This document shows positions 1 to 9,843 of a stretch of DNA of 64,000 nucleotides, in pieces (positions within the stretch are counted from its first letter, which is position 1; each line of letters begins with the position of its first letter). This stretch comes from Flavobacterium sp. Lineage in GTDB: Bacteria; Bacteroidota; Bacteroidia; Flavobacteriales; Flavobacteriaceae. Made by a program: the position numbers and the translations under genes. The DNA lies in NCBI RefSeq assembly GCF_004211145.1, contig NZ_SEBS01000001.1, positions 124,001 to 188,000 of the forward strand. The letters run 5' to 3'. A model generated the notes under the pieces. It did no database searches, was not told the DNA's origin, and worked only from the letters and a program-made list of their open reading frames with translations.

Positions 1-1424
1 CGGCCGTCGGTTTTCAGGCATTGAACGCGAATACGTTGGGAAATAATGGAACGGCAGTCGGTTTTCAGGCTTTGTCGAGGAACACGACGCAAAGCAACAA
101 TACAGGTGTCGGATTCCAAGCGTTGACCAACAGCAACGGAGGCGTAAACAATACCGCTGTCGGATTTCAGTCAGGAGCCGGTCTCACAAGCGGAAGTCGG
201 AACACATCGGTCGGCAACCAAGCCTTGCAATTAAACGTGACCGGAGCCGAGAATACGGCGGTCGGGAATTATGCATTGGGTCGGAACACGGGATCGGGAA
301 ATACGGTAATGGGCCACGAAGCCGAATTCGGATCGGGCGTGAACTTCAACAATACGACAGCTATCGGCTGGCATGCGCTTTTCGGAAATTCGGGAAGCAA
401 CAACACTGCGATCGGATACAATACGCTGCAAGGCAACGGCGCTGCTACGGGAAATACGGCCGTTGGATCGAGTGCGTTGCGCATCAGCACGGGCGCGAAC
501 AATACCGCGTTCGGAACACAGGCCGGCGATGAACTCCAAACGGGCACAAATAATACCTATGTCGGGTTCGAAGCGGGCAGATACAATACGTTTGCGGCCA
601 ACAACAATGCGTTTTTCGGTGCCCAGGCAGGACATTTTTCCCAAGGCAGTTTCAACGTCGCCATCGGATCGAACACACTTAAGGCGAATCAGGCTACTTC
701 GAATAACGTAGCCGTCGGTTATAATGCGCTCACCATCAACGCAGGAACAGGAAATGTTGCGCTTGGTTACAGCGCGGGATCGGCTGAAACGGGTTCGAAC
801 AAACTCTACATCGAAAATTCAAGTGCCGATGCGAGCAACGCGTTGATATACGGTGAATTCGACACGAACATCGCACGCGTGAACGGAACGTTGCAAGTCA
901 ACAATCCGGCGAACGCCAACGGTTACGCATTGCCGAACGTACGCGGAACAAACGGCCAAATCCTGCAAACGAACGGCGCGGGAGCGACGAATTGGGTCAC
1001 GAGCCCGAGCGCGACGTTGTCTATGGTGCGCACCAATCTGGCGGCCAATCAAGTCCTCAACGATACGGGCTGGCAAAAGGTGAATTTCAATACCGTCGCG
1101 TTCGATTCGAGCACCGAATTCTCGACAGCGACCGGAAGATTTACGGCCACGAAAGCCGGCTTTTACCGAATCGATGCCGCGATCCATACGACAAGCCAAT
1201 CGAACAACCAGTTTTACTCGGTCGGGATACGCCGCAACGGGCTCTTCTACCAACAGACATCGGCGAATCACTTTGGTAACGGGCCGGTCGACCGCTCGGT
1301 AAGCTGTTTGATCCAGCTTGCAGTAGGCGACTATATCGAGGTCTATTTTGAGAATTACATCAACGGCGCCGAGATTGATTTCTTTAGCGGAAAAACCGTT
1401 TTTGAAGTCCAGCAATTGCGATAG
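1..1424 (+). CDS. AVGxxAL-repeat surface protein with C-terminal C1q/TNF-like domain (5' truncated)
   Basis: The reading frame is open to the window edge (first complete codon at position 3), so the N-terminus is missing and the TTG at 21 is not a credible start. About 16 imperfect repeats of the form NTAVGFQAL, spaced roughly 13-20 residues, fill the first 250 residues. They resemble the left-handed beta-roll head repeats of trimeric adhesins and tail-fibre-like proteins. A linker (KLYIENSS, then GYALPNVRGTNGQILQTNG) is typical of such fibres. The last 130 residues (from TLSMVRTN; core GRFTATKAGFYRIDA and VGDYIEVYFEN) look like a C1q/TNF-type jelly roll, a trimerising and often ligand-binding fold. 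I infer a secreted or surface trimer; no type IX sorting domain is visible at the C-terminus. A terminator follows at 1461. Confidence 0.75.
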   Translation, partial: AVGFQALNANTLGNNGTAVGFQALSRNTTQSNNTGVGFQALTNSNGGVNNTAVGFQSGAGLTSGSRNTSVGNQALQLNVTGAENTAVGNYALGRNTGSGNTVMGHEAEFGSGVNFNNTTAIGWHALFGNSGSNNTAIGYNTLQGNGAATGNTAVGSSALRISTGANNTAFGTQAGDELQTGTNNTYVGFEAGRYNTFAANNNAFFGAQAGHFSQGSFNVAIGSNTLKANQATSNNVAVGYNALTINAGTGNVALGYSAGSAETGSNKLYIENSSADASNALIYGEFDTNIARVNGTLQVNNPANANGYALPNVRGTNGQILQTNGAGATNWVTSPSATLSMVRTNLAANQVLNDTGWQKVNFNTVAFDSSTEFSTATGRFTATKAGFYRIDAAIHTTSQSNNQFYSVGIRRNGLFYQQTSANHFGNGPVDRSVSCLIQLAVGDYIEVYFENYINGAEIDFFSGKTVFEVQQLR

Positions 1425-1460
1425 GCAGTGCTTTCCCGCAAGATTTTAAAAATTTAGACC

Positions 1461-1496
1461 ACAAGCGATTTCCCAACACGGAATCGCTTGTTTTCT
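1461..1496 (+). terminator. Intrinsic terminator after the repeat/C1q gene
   Basis: A 10-bp stem (ACAAGCGATT pairing with AATCGCTTGT) with an 11-nt loop is followed by TTTTCT. It lies 37 nt after the stop codon. Confidence 0.75.
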
Positions 1497-1669
1497 AAAA
1501 TTCGGGTCGGACAAAAACAATCGCATCGTCGGGCGCGTGAAAAGTGTTTATTATCGCGTCACAATACTTGCGCGAAATCGATTTCTTAAATTATATTGCG
1601 CCCAGTTTTTTGGCATGTTTACCCCAAACACATTTAATCTATCAATCGCAATCAAAATCATTTGTAAAA

Positions 1670-4477
1670 ATGAAAATCAAATCAGGTTTCATTTGGCTAC
1701 TGCTGCTTCCTGTTTTTTTGTTCGGACAGGAATTGTCGCCAATTGTAAAATACAATCCATCGATTTATAACGCCGGAAACCAGAACTGGATGATTTCCCA
1801 GGATTCCCAGCGCTTCATGTTCTTCGCGAACAATGACGGTTTGCTCGAATTCAACGGGTCGGCGTGGACGTTGTATGCGTCGCCTAACGAGACGATCATC
1901 CGATCGGTAAAAGTCGTCGGTGACCGAGTCTATACGGGCTGTTACATGGAGTTCGGTTATTGGACGCGAGAGGCGAACAACCACCTCAAATACCATTCGC
2001 TGAGCAGCAAAATAAAAAACCGGATCGTCGATGACGAGCAGTTCTGGAATATTTTCGCGTACGAGCAATGGATGATCTTTCAGTCGCTCGACCAAATCCA
2101 TATTTACGATACGAAGACCGGAAAATTCTCGGTCATCAAGCCGAAACACGGCATCCTGAAGTCGTTCCAGGCCAATAATTCGATTTACTATCAGGTCGCC
2201 AACGAAGGTTTGTACGAGATCGAAAATGGAAAAGCCAAATTGGTTTCGAATCAACCGGTCGCCGTGAACAATAAGATCGTCGCGATTTTTTCAGCCGACG
2301 ACGGCTTGCTGCTCCAAACGCAACAGAACGGTTTCTTCACGTTCATCAACGGTAGTTTCGCGCCTTTTTTCTCAGATGTCGACGAACAGATCGTGACGAG
2401 CAGCGTGTACAGTTGCCAGCAATTGGCCGACAAAGGCTTTGCGATCGGAACCGTTTCGAACGGGGTTTTCATACTGTCGGCGTCGGGAAAACTCAAATAT
2501 CACATTACTCAGGACAAGGGTTTGAGCAACAATACGATCCTGTCGATCTTCGAGGATGTCGACGAAAATTTGTGGATCGGGCTCGACAACGGCATCAATT
2601 GCCTCAACCTGAAATCGCCGATCAGAAGCTATTCCGACAAGACCGGATCGCTGGGAACAGTGTACGCGTCGCTGCTGCACAACGGGAAATTGTACATTGG
2701 GACGAATCAGGGTTTGTTTTGCAAGACGTACAATTCGAATGAGAGTTTTCAATTCATCAAGAACACGAAAGGCCAGGTTTGGTCGCTGTTCGAATATCAA
2801 GGAACGATTTTTTGCGGACACGATTCGGGCACTTTCATAGTGCGGGATGTCAACGCGATTCCAATTTTCTCACAATCGGGAACTTGGGGATTCGTGAAAG
2901 TTCCCGGAAAACCCGATTTGTTGTTGCAGGGAAATTATTACGGGATTTCGGTGTTGGAAAAAGTCAACAACCAATGGAAGTTCCGAAACAAGATCTCGAA
3001 GTTCGATTATTCGTCGAAACACTTTGAGATTTCGAATTCGCGGGACGTGTACATCAGCCACGAATACAAAGGCGTGTTCCGATTCCATCTCGATGCGAAT
3101 TTCACGACCTGTTCAGGGTTGACGATGCTCGACACGCCCAAGAAAGGCAAGAATGCGAGTCTGATAAAATTCGACCGAAACATCTATTACGCGAGCAAGG
3201 AAGGGATTTACATTCTCGATGACGCGCACAAATCGTTCCGACGCGACAAGAAATTAAGTGCCGTTTTTGAAAAGGACGAATACACGTCGGGTAAATTGAT
3301 CGCCGACGGGTCCGATAAATTGTGGCTGTTTTCCAAGAATTACATCCATTATTTCACGTTGAGCAAGATCGGGAACGAGCTCAAGAAAAACACGATTCCG
3401 ATTCCGTTGTCATTGACCGGTTCGATGTTGGGTTATGAGAACGTGGCGCGTTTGTCGAACTCGATTTACCTCATCGGCACGACCGACGGTTATTACACGA
3501 TCAACCTCAACGACCTGCGTTTCAAAAGCAACAGCGTTTCGATCACGAACGTCACGATCAACAAGCTCGACGAGGAATTGATCAGTTGCCCGGTCAAGGA
3601 CGGTGGCGAGTTCGGATATGATGAGAACAACATCATCCTGAACTACACCGTGCCCGAATACAACAAATATATCTACACCGAATACCAATACATCCTCGAG
3701 GGTTTGCAGGAAGATTGGAGTAAATGGTCGGCGAAAACGGCTGCGAACTTCAAGAATTTACCGCCTGGAGATTACGTGTTCAAAGTGCGCGCGAAAATCG
3801 CGAACTCGAACCCGAAGAACATGGCGACGTATAGTTTTACGATCTGCAAGCCCTGGTATGCGAACAACTTCGCGTTGTCGGTTTACCTGATCTTGGGAAT
3901 TCTATTGGTGCTTTACGTACACAAGGCGTACAAGGAATATTACCGCAAGAAAGAGCAGAAACTCATCGAGGAAAACAATTTGTTGCTCGAGATCAAGGAA
4001 CTCGAAAACGAACAGCAGCTCATGAAGCTCAAGAACGAGCAATTGTCAAGCGACGTCGACAGCAAGAACCGTGAACTCGCCGTTTCGACAATGAGCTTGA
4101 TGAAGAAGAACGAATTGCTCGCGCTCATAAAAGACGACTTGAAACGCACTGGTCCGGAAAGCGACGACAAGAGCATAAAGTCGGTGATCAACACAATCAA
4201 TAAAAGCATATCCGAGGACAATTCGTGGACGATTTTCAAGGAAGCGTTCAACAATGCCGACAACGATTTCCTGAAGAAAATCAAGCAGGCACATCCGTCG
4301 TTGACGCCGAACGATTTGCGATTGTGCGCGTATTTAAGATTGAATTTATCGTCGAAGGAAATCGCCCCATTGCTCAACATTTCGGTGCGAAGTGTAGAGG
4401 TAAAACGATATCGTTTGCGTAAAAAGATGGATTTGCCGCACGAAACGGGCGTCGTGGAGTATATACTGTCGATTTGA
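1670..4477 (+). CDS. Membrane-tethered propeller sensor / LuxR-type regulator (Y_Y_Y domain)
   Basis: Likely regulator of the downstream glucan genes. I use the ATG at 1670 (935 aa) because it begins a signal peptide (MKIKSGFIWLLLLPVFLFGQ); the longer frame from 1544 adds 42 unlikely residues. Residues 20-650 form WD/propeller-like repeats (NNDGLLEFNG, NILSIFEDVDENLWIGLDNG, TNQGLF). A Y_Y_Y-type Ig-like domain follows (NNIILNYTVPEY ... YQYILEGLQEDWSKW ... LPPGDYVFKVRA), then one transmembrane helix (about 735-755), a long charged coiled coil, and a C-terminal LuxR-like helix-turn-helix (LSSKEIAPLLNISVRSVEVKRYRLRKK, split about NISVRSVEV). There is no kinase, receiver or phosphotransfer domain, so the sensor seems coupled across the membrane directly to the DNA-binding domain. 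This resembles SusR-like regulators that bind periplasmic oligosaccharides. Confidence 0.85.
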   Translation: MKIKSGFIWLLLLPVFLFGQELSPIVKYNPSIYNAGNQNWMISQDSQRFMFFANNDGLLEFNGSAWTLYASPNETIIRSVKVVGDRVYTGCYMEFGYWTREANNHLKYHSLSSKIKNRIVDDEQFWNIFAYEQWMIFQSLDQIHIYDTKTGKFSVIKPKHGILKSFQANNSIYYQVANEGLYEIENGKAKLVSNQPVAVNNKIVAIFSADDGLLLQTQQNGFFTFINGSFAPFFSDVDEQIVTSSVYSCQQLADKGFAIGTVSNGVFILSASGKLKYHITQDKGLSNNTILSIFEDVDENLWIGLDNGINCLNLKSPIRSYSDKTGSLGTVYASLLHNGKLYIGTNQGLFCKTYNSNESFQFIKNTKGQVWSLFEYQGTIFCGHDSGTFIVRDVNAIPIFSQSGTWGFVKVPGKPDLLLQGNYYGISVLEKVNNQWKFRNKISKFDYSSKHFEISNSRDVYISHEYKGVFRFHLDANFTTCSGLTMLDTPKKGKNASLIKFDRNIYYASKEGIYILDDAHKSFRRDKKLSAVFEKDEYTSGKLIADGSDKLWLFSKNYIHYFTLSKIGNELKKNTIPIPLSLTGSMLGYENVARLSNSIYLIGTTDGYYTINLNDLRFKSNSVSITNVTINKLDEELISCPVKDGGEFGYDENNIILNYTVPEYNKYIYTEYQYILEGLQEDWSKWSAKTAANFKNLPPGDYVFKVRAKIANSNPKNMATYSFTICKPWYANNFALSVYLILGILLVLYVHKAYKEYYRKKEQKLIEENNLLLEIKELENEQQLMKLKNEQLSSDVDSKNRELAVSTMSLMKKNELLALIKDDLKRTGPESDDKSIKSVINTINKSISEDNSWTIFKEAFNNADNDFLKKIKQAHPSLTPNDLRLCAYLRLNLSSKEIAPLLNISVRSVEVKRYRLRKKMDLPHETGVVEYILSI

Positions 4478-4788
4478 TACAGTGATTTCAACCATACAAC
4501 AACCATACGAACACCTAAAAAACGCGTGTAAATCCAAGAGATCGCTCATTTCAAAATGTTGTTAAAACACTGTTAATTGAAGCGTGTTGTGGAAATTGTA
4601 AGTAAATGTTTTGTTGTATAGTTTCTTTAGCCAATCAATCGGATTTTACATATACAAAAAATGTAGTTTTAGCGTATCCGAATTTTTTGAACGCACTTTT
4701 TGCCAATACCAAATAAAATTGAGGGGTTATGTGCCGGATTAACATTCGCTGTAACACCTTACCATACCAAAATCAAATAACCATTAAA
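4478..4788 (+). promoter_or_regulatory. Control region before the glucan operon
   Basis: This 311-nt gap separates the regulator from the first glucanase gene and holds no convincing ORF. It is AT-rich and includes a TTTTGTTGTATAGTTTC stretch near 4610-4627 and an imperfect dyad around 4647-4667. I see no exact TAnnTTTG box. By position it should contain the promoter and the regulator's operator, but no site can be assigned from sequence alone. Confidence 0.35.
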
Positions 4789-7700
4789 ATGAGAAAACTT
4801 ATTTTATTACTAACGTTTGCTGTCTTTTCACCATCGGCTTTTTCGCAAAACGACAAGATTGTTGTGGCGAACGGCGCCGACGGTTCGAAATTGATCGTCG
4901 ACGGAAAAGAATTCATCGTAAACGGAATGAACTGGGACTACTATCCGATCGGAACCAACTATTCCTACAGCCTATGGACACAACCCGATGACTTCGTGAA
5001 ACAAGCCCTCGACAACGAAATGGGATTGCTCAAGAACATGGGCGTGAACACGATCAGGGTTTATGCCGGGATGCCTAAAAAATGGATCGAGTACGTTTAT
5101 GTGACGCACGGCATCCACACGATGATCAACCACTCTTTCGGACGCTACGGACTGGACTTGAACGGAGCCTACGTTCCGAACACCGAATATTCCGACCCGA
5201 ACGTCCGCAAAGTGCTCCTGAAAGCCGCGACCGATCTCGCCACCGAATACAAAGACACAAAAGGTCTGCTCCTATTCTTATTAGGAAACGAGAACAACTA
5301 CGGCTTGTTCTGGGACGGAGCCGAGACACAAAATATCCCGATGCCGGAACGCGTAACGACCAAGAGAGCCGTCGCGATGTACAAACTTTTCAACGAGGCT
5401 GCGGTTTCGATGAAGCAGATCGACGGTTCGCACCCGATCGCATTCTGTAACGGGGATTTGATGTATTTGGACATCATCGCAAAAGAATGTCCTGATTTCG
5501 ACATTTTCGCTACGAACGTTTACAGAGGCGTATCGTTCGGGGATTTGTTCGAACAGGTTAAAAAACAGTATGGAAAACCGGTTTTGTTTGCCGAATTCGG
5601 TGCCGACGCCTACAACGCGATCACAAACCAAGAAGACCAAACATCACAAGCGTACTACTTGCTCAGCGAGTGGAAAGAAATCTACCAGAATGCCGCAGGT
5701 TTAGGAAAAGCACAGAATGCGATCGGCGGATTCACGTTCCAGTTCAGCGACGGTTGGTGGAAATACGGACAGACGTCATATCTCGACGTTCACGATACGG
5801 CCGCTTCATGGGCGAACGGCGGTTACATCCGCGATTTCGAGCAAGGACAGAACAACATGAACGAAGAATGGTTCGGAATCTGTGCAAAAGGCCCGACGAA
5901 CGAGAAAGGTTTCTATGAATTGTACCCGCGTTCGGCTTATTACGTATTGAAAGAAGCACACAAATTGAATCCGTATGCCCCGAATACGACGGCACTTGGC
6001 GTCGGGAATTATTTCGACAATATCCAAATCATGGACGCGACGTTGAGAGCGCGTGGTGACAAAGCCGCATTGGATGCAAAGTCTGGCGGATTGATCCGAT
6101 TCAGTAAACTGAGAGCCGAATTCACCACATTCAACACAGGCGGTTCATTGATCACGACTCCTGATTCTGAAAACCCGAATGTCGTCGAATATCCGAACAA
6201 ACTCGGCTTCGATCACATGCAGTCGTTCTACGTCGGTGTCGAGGCGAATCCTGCTTCGAACATGAGAGCCAACGTCGAATTCAACATCCTCGGAAACGTC
6301 GCGTTGAACCCGATCGACCAGATTTTCTATGAAAACCGCGGCCGTCCGGTTACTGTCGAGAACAACAACCAACAAACGACTTTGGATTCGAACAACCGCG
6401 TGCAAGTCTACAGCGCGAGCTATACGTGGAACCACAGCTTGTTCAACCTGAACGGATTTTACAGAACCGGCCATTATCACTGGGGTTACGAAGGCGATTT
6501 CTTCGGGTTGTATCCTGAAGCGAATTATGGGCCGACGATCGACATCTACAACGGCATCGCGCCTCTTGGTTTCGAAATGGAAGGCAAGAAGATGTTCAGC
6601 GGACTGAAACTCGCATTCGGACCGCAACTTTGGTGGGGAGCCAACCCTGCGATCTTGCTCAAGTATTCGAAAAACATCGGGAAATTCGGTGTGACGGGCG
6701 TTTTCCACGAAGATTTGGAACAACAGACAAATACCGAGAGTTCCTTCGCGATCCCGCAGCCAAAAACACGTCGTTTCACGGTTGCGGTCAACAGGACGAT
6801 CGGGAAATTCGCATTCAACGTCGGAGGAATCTGGGCAGGTTCGCCTTTGAACGGACGCGAATATCAAATCGCTCGCGGGTCAGAAGGAAACCAACAGATT
6901 TTCCAACATGAAATCGAAAACAAAGACAATTGGGGAGGAAAAGCGAAAATCACATACACAGGCGGGAAATTCAATTGGTACGGGCAAGGAGCCGCAATGG
7001 GCTTGGTCGCAAACGGTGGCGCCGATTACACGCAGACCTTCACAGGCTGGAGATTGAAAGACAGCGGAAGCGGCAACCAGTACAACTTCTTGACGGGAGC
7101 GACATTGAACGTCGGGAAATTCCAGATCGCGCCGAACTTCTTGTGGCAAAAACCGCTTGAAGGCCCGATCGACGCAAATGCCCAAGCCCCGGGAAGACCG
7201 AGAAACATCCTCGACGATCCATTCGTAGTCAGAGCGAACAGGGAACAAGTCGCGGGAGAACTTCTATTGACATTTGACCCGACGCCGGGAACCTGGATGT
7301 ACAACTGGGAAAATGACCGAACTGAAGACGCGAAATTCGCAGTCAGCGCGGGTGTCGTATTCCGTCACCTGCCGACGACCCAGGATGCCGCCATCGGGAT
7401 CTTGCCTGACGGACGTTCTACTTTCGCGTTCGACGGCGCAGCACCGGCAAAAGACCTTTATGAGATCAACGCGCGTTTGGTGTCGAAATGGAGCAAGGAC
7501 TTCGGTTTTATCGCAAACATCTACCAAGGCGACGCACAGGCGAACGGAAGCGACGCGAGAACGATCCACCGTTACGGTTTGGACATGCGCATGATCTACA
7601 AGCAAGTCAAATTGCAATCGTTCGTCAAGGTCAACGATTGGGGACCTTACGATTACCACCGCGATTACAACTTGACGTTCCCGCTCCAATTGATGGCCGA

Positions 7701-7923
7701 TTTGTCGACCGAAATCGGGAAACCGGACTGGTTCATCCTTCCGGGCACAAGAATCGGTATCCGCGGCACATGGAGATCGCTCGACCAATATTCACCGCGT
7801 TACAATCCGACGCAGATCCAGGACGCATCGGGTGAATTCGTGCCAGATCCGACCGCAATCGGGTTCTCAAACGGAAACGAATGGGAAATCAGGACATACA
7901 TCCATATTAATATCGGAAAATAA
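4789..7923 (+). CDS. Clan GH-A-like glycosidase fused to a C-terminal outer-membrane beta-barrel-like domain
   Basis: The start is set at the ATG at 4789 (1044 aa), which gives the signal peptide MRKLILLLTFAVFSPSAFSQ; the upstream ATG at 4729 would add 20 hydrophilic residues. Residues 25-440 read as a (beta/alpha)8 glycosidase. KNMGVNTIRVYAG is typical of GH2/GH5/GH17-like barrels, E168 in LLGNEN is the likely acid/base, and E269 in KPVLFAEFGAD is the likely nucleophile. From about residue 455 to the end the protein changes to alternating aromatic/polar strands with many G-x-W and N-x-Y turns (MRANVEFNILGNVALN, YSASYTWNHSLFNLNGFYRTG) and ends IRTYIHINIGK, as expected for a membrane beta-barrel. 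I infer a beta-glucan-active enzyme anchored by its own barrel. The exact GH family is uncertain. It is first in an operon with the lipoprotein at 7930. Confidence 0.7.
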   Translation: MRKLILLLTFAVFSPSAFSQNDKIVVANGADGSKLIVDGKEFIVNGMNWDYYPIGTNYSYSLWTQPDDFVKQALDNEMGLLKNMGVNTIRVYAGMPKKWIEYVYVTHGIHTMINHSFGRYGLDLNGAYVPNTEYSDPNVRKVLLKAATDLATEYKDTKGLLLFLLGNENNYGLFWDGAETQNIPMPERVTTKRAVAMYKLFNEAAVSMKQIDGSHPIAFCNGDLMYLDIIAKECPDFDIFATNVYRGVSFGDLFEQVKKQYGKPVLFAEFGADAYNAITNQEDQTSQAYYLLSEWKEIYQNAAGLGKAQNAIGGFTFQFSDGWWKYGQTSYLDVHDTAASWANGGYIRDFEQGQNNMNEEWFGICAKGPTNEKGFYELYPRSAYYVLKEAHKLNPYAPNTTALGVGNYFDNIQIMDATLRARGDKAALDAKSGGLIRFSKLRAEFTTFNTGGSLITTPDSENPNVVEYPNKLGFDHMQSFYVGVEANPASNMRANVEFNILGNVALNPIDQIFYENRGRPVTVENNNQQTTLDSNNRVQVYSASYTWNHSLFNLNGFYRTGHYHWGYEGDFFGLYPEANYGPTIDIYNGIAPLGFEMEGKKMFSGLKLAFGPQLWWGANPAILLKYSKNIGKFGVTGVFHEDLEQQTNTESSFAIPQPKTRRFTVAVNRTIGKFAFNVGGIWAGSPLNGREYQIARGSEGNQQIFQHEIENKDNWGGKAKITYTGGKFNWYGQGAAMGLVANGGADYTQTFTGWRLKDSGSGNQYNFLTGATLNVGKFQIAPNFLWQKPLEGPIDANAQAPGRPRNILDDPFVVRANREQVAGELLLTFDPTPGTWMYNWENDRTEDAKFAVSAGVVFRHLPTTQDAAIGILPDGRSTFAFDGAAPAKDLYEINARLVSKWSKDFGFIANIYQGDAQANGSDARTIHRYGLDMRMIYKQVKLQSFVKVNDWGPYDYHRDYNLTFPLQLMADLSTEIGKPDWFILPGTRIGIRGTWRSLDQYSPRYNPTQIQDASGEFVPDPTAIGFSNGNEWEIRTYIHINIGK

Positions 7924-7929
7924 AAAAAA

Positions 7930-9813
7930 ATGAAAACTATGAAACCAAATTTTAGAACCCAACTGGCGTATCAACTGTCCTTCTGGATGCTTGTGTTCGC
8001 CGCTTTCAGCTGTGAGAACGACCCCGATGATTTTGAAGAAGCGACGTTTTCTAAAAATCCTGAAGTGTTCATCGATACATTTACCGCAGGCCTGATCTAT
8101 TCAGCTTACGGAGGCGCGGTTGCCGATGCTTTCCAGGTCGATACCGATGTCGCCTACAACAACTCGGCCGCTTCGATGCGATTCGACGTGCCGAACGTGA
8201 ACGATCCGTCAGGTTCGTACGCCGGAGGTTCGTTTTACCTTACCGTCGGACGAGATCTGACCAAATACGATGCGTTGACGTTTTGGGCGAAAAGTACCGT
8301 TGCCGCGACGATCGACGTGGTCGGTTTCGGAAACGACTTCGGGGATAACAAATACCAGGCTGCGATAAACGGCTTGCAGATCAGCACGGTCTGGAAAAAA
8401 TACATCATCCCGATTCCCGATGCCGCGAAATTGACGGCCGAAAAAGGAATGTTCTTCATATCTGAAGGTCCTGAAAACGGAAACGGTTACACGTTCTGGA
8501 TCGACGAGGTCAAATTCGAGAAACTCGGCACGATCAACCCGCAACAACCGCAAATCTTAAACGGAGAAGACCAAGTGCAAACGGCTTATGCCGGAGTAAC
8601 GAACACGATCGACGGTTTGGTCACGGCGTTCAACATGCCAAACGGAATCAACCAATTGGTTACCGTAACGCCTGCTTATTTCACGTTCACATCGTCAAAC
8701 GAAGCGGTTGCGACAGTCAATGAAATGGGCGTGGTTACGACGATCGGTGCCGGAACTGCCGTCATTACAGCTACGGTTGGCGGAGTTGCCGCTGCGGGAT
8801 CATTGACGATCAATTCGTCGGGAGCTTACGTGCATGCGCCTACGCCGACTGCCGATCCGAGCGACGTGATTTCTATTTTCACCGACGTATATCCAAACGT
8901 TCCCGTAAACTATTACAACGGTTTTTGGGCACCATACCAAACGACGCTATCGGCTGATTTTACGGTCGAAGGCGACAATGTATTGAACTACACGAACTTC
9001 AATTTCGTCGGAATCGAATTTTCAAGCCCGACGGTCGACGCTTCGGCCATGTCGCACCTTCGCATGGACGTTTACATTCCGAACGCACTTCCGGCAGGAG
9101 CGAATTTCAAGGTCGGATTGAATGATTTTGGCGCCGACGGTGCTTTTGGCGGCGGAAACGATACAGGATTCACGCTTACTTTCACAGCTCCGACGTTGGT
9201 CGCACAAGGTTGGGTCAGCCTGAACATTCCACTCGCAAACTTCACGGGACTGGCGAGCCGCGCGCACCTTGGACAAATCGTCCTGGAAGGCACGAATATC
9301 ACAAATTTCTACGCTGACAATATTTATTTCGTGAACGACGGCAGCGTTGTTTCACCTGTTCCTACGACGGCTGCTCCTACTCCTTCGTATCCTGCGGCTA
9401 ACGTGACATCGGTATTCAGCGACGCCTACACGAACATTGCGGGTTCTGACCTGAATCCGAATTGGGGACAGGCAACCCAAACGACGCAGGTTGCCATCGC
9501 CGGGAACAACACGTTGAAATACGCCGGTTTGAATTATCAGGGATTGCAATTGGGCGCGGCTACGAACGTATCGGCGAGGAACTTTTTGCACCTTGATTAT
9601 TATTCGGCGAATTCGACGGCGTTGAACATTTACCTGATCAGTCCCGGCCCGGTCGAGAAACTCGTTTCGCTTACCGTTCCCACGACGGCCGGATGGAACA
9701 GCATCGACATCCCGTTGACATCGTTCGCCCCGGTAGATCTTGCGAACGTGATCCAATTGAAATTTGACGGTAACGGCGATATCTATCTTGACAATATCTT
9801 GTTCCGAAACTAA
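7930..9813 (+). CDS. Surface glycan-binding lipoprotein: three CBM-like modules plus an Ig-like domain
   Basis: The start is 6 nt after the upstream stop. A lipoprotein signal ends at C28 (FAAFSC), followed by the acidic run ENDPDD, which in Bacteroidetes favours surface export. Three jelly-roll-like modules are visible, roughly residues 45-200, 305-455 and 465-627. Each closes with the same strand pattern (FWIDEVKF, FYADNIYFV, IYLDNILF), as in CBM-like carbohydrate-binding domains. Between the first and second lies a bacterial Ig-like group 2 domain (about 205-297; FTSSNEAVATVNEMGVVTTI, then GTAVITATV). It has no catalytic motif. By position and architecture it probably takes the role of SusE/SusF-type or PUL surface glycan-binding proteins, presenting beta-glucan to the neighbouring enzymes. 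The ligand is inferred from the GH16/GH3 neighbours. Confidence 0.75.
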   Translation: MKTMKPNFRTQLAYQLSFWMLVFAAFSCENDPDDFEEATFSKNPEVFIDTFTAGLIYSAYGGAVADAFQVDTDVAYNNSAASMRFDVPNVNDPSGSYAGGSFYLTVGRDLTKYDALTFWAKSTVAATIDVVGFGNDFGDNKYQAAINGLQISTVWKKYIIPIPDAAKLTAEKGMFFISEGPENGNGYTFWIDEVKFEKLGTINPQQPQILNGEDQVQTAYAGVTNTIDGLVTAFNMPNGINQLVTVTPAYFTFTSSNEAVATVNEMGVVTTIGAGTAVITATVGGVAAAGSLTINSSGAYVHAPTPTADPSDVISIFTDVYPNVPVNYYNGFWAPYQTTLSADFTVEGDNVLNYTNFNFVGIEFSSPTVDASAMSHLRMDVYIPNALPAGANFKVGLNDFGADGAFGGGNDTGFTLTFTAPTLVAQGWVSLNIPLANFTGLASRAHLGQIVLEGTNITNFYADNIYFVNDGSVVSPVPTTAAPTPSYPAANVTSVFSDAYTNIAGSDLNPNWGQATQTTQVAIAGNNTLKYAGLNYQGLQLGAATNVSARNFLHLDYYSANSTALNIYLISPGPVEKLVSLTVPTTAGWNSIDIPLTSFAPVDLANVIQLKFDGNGDIYLDNILFRN

Positions 9814-9843
9814 TCGCGACGCTAAAAACTAAAAATTCAAAAA

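Noticed and set aside
231..644. Minus-strand and alternative-frame ORFs of 90-240 codons across most genes
   Set aside because: They mirror strongly biased codon use of the real genes on the other strand and show Arg/Ser-rich, family-less translations.
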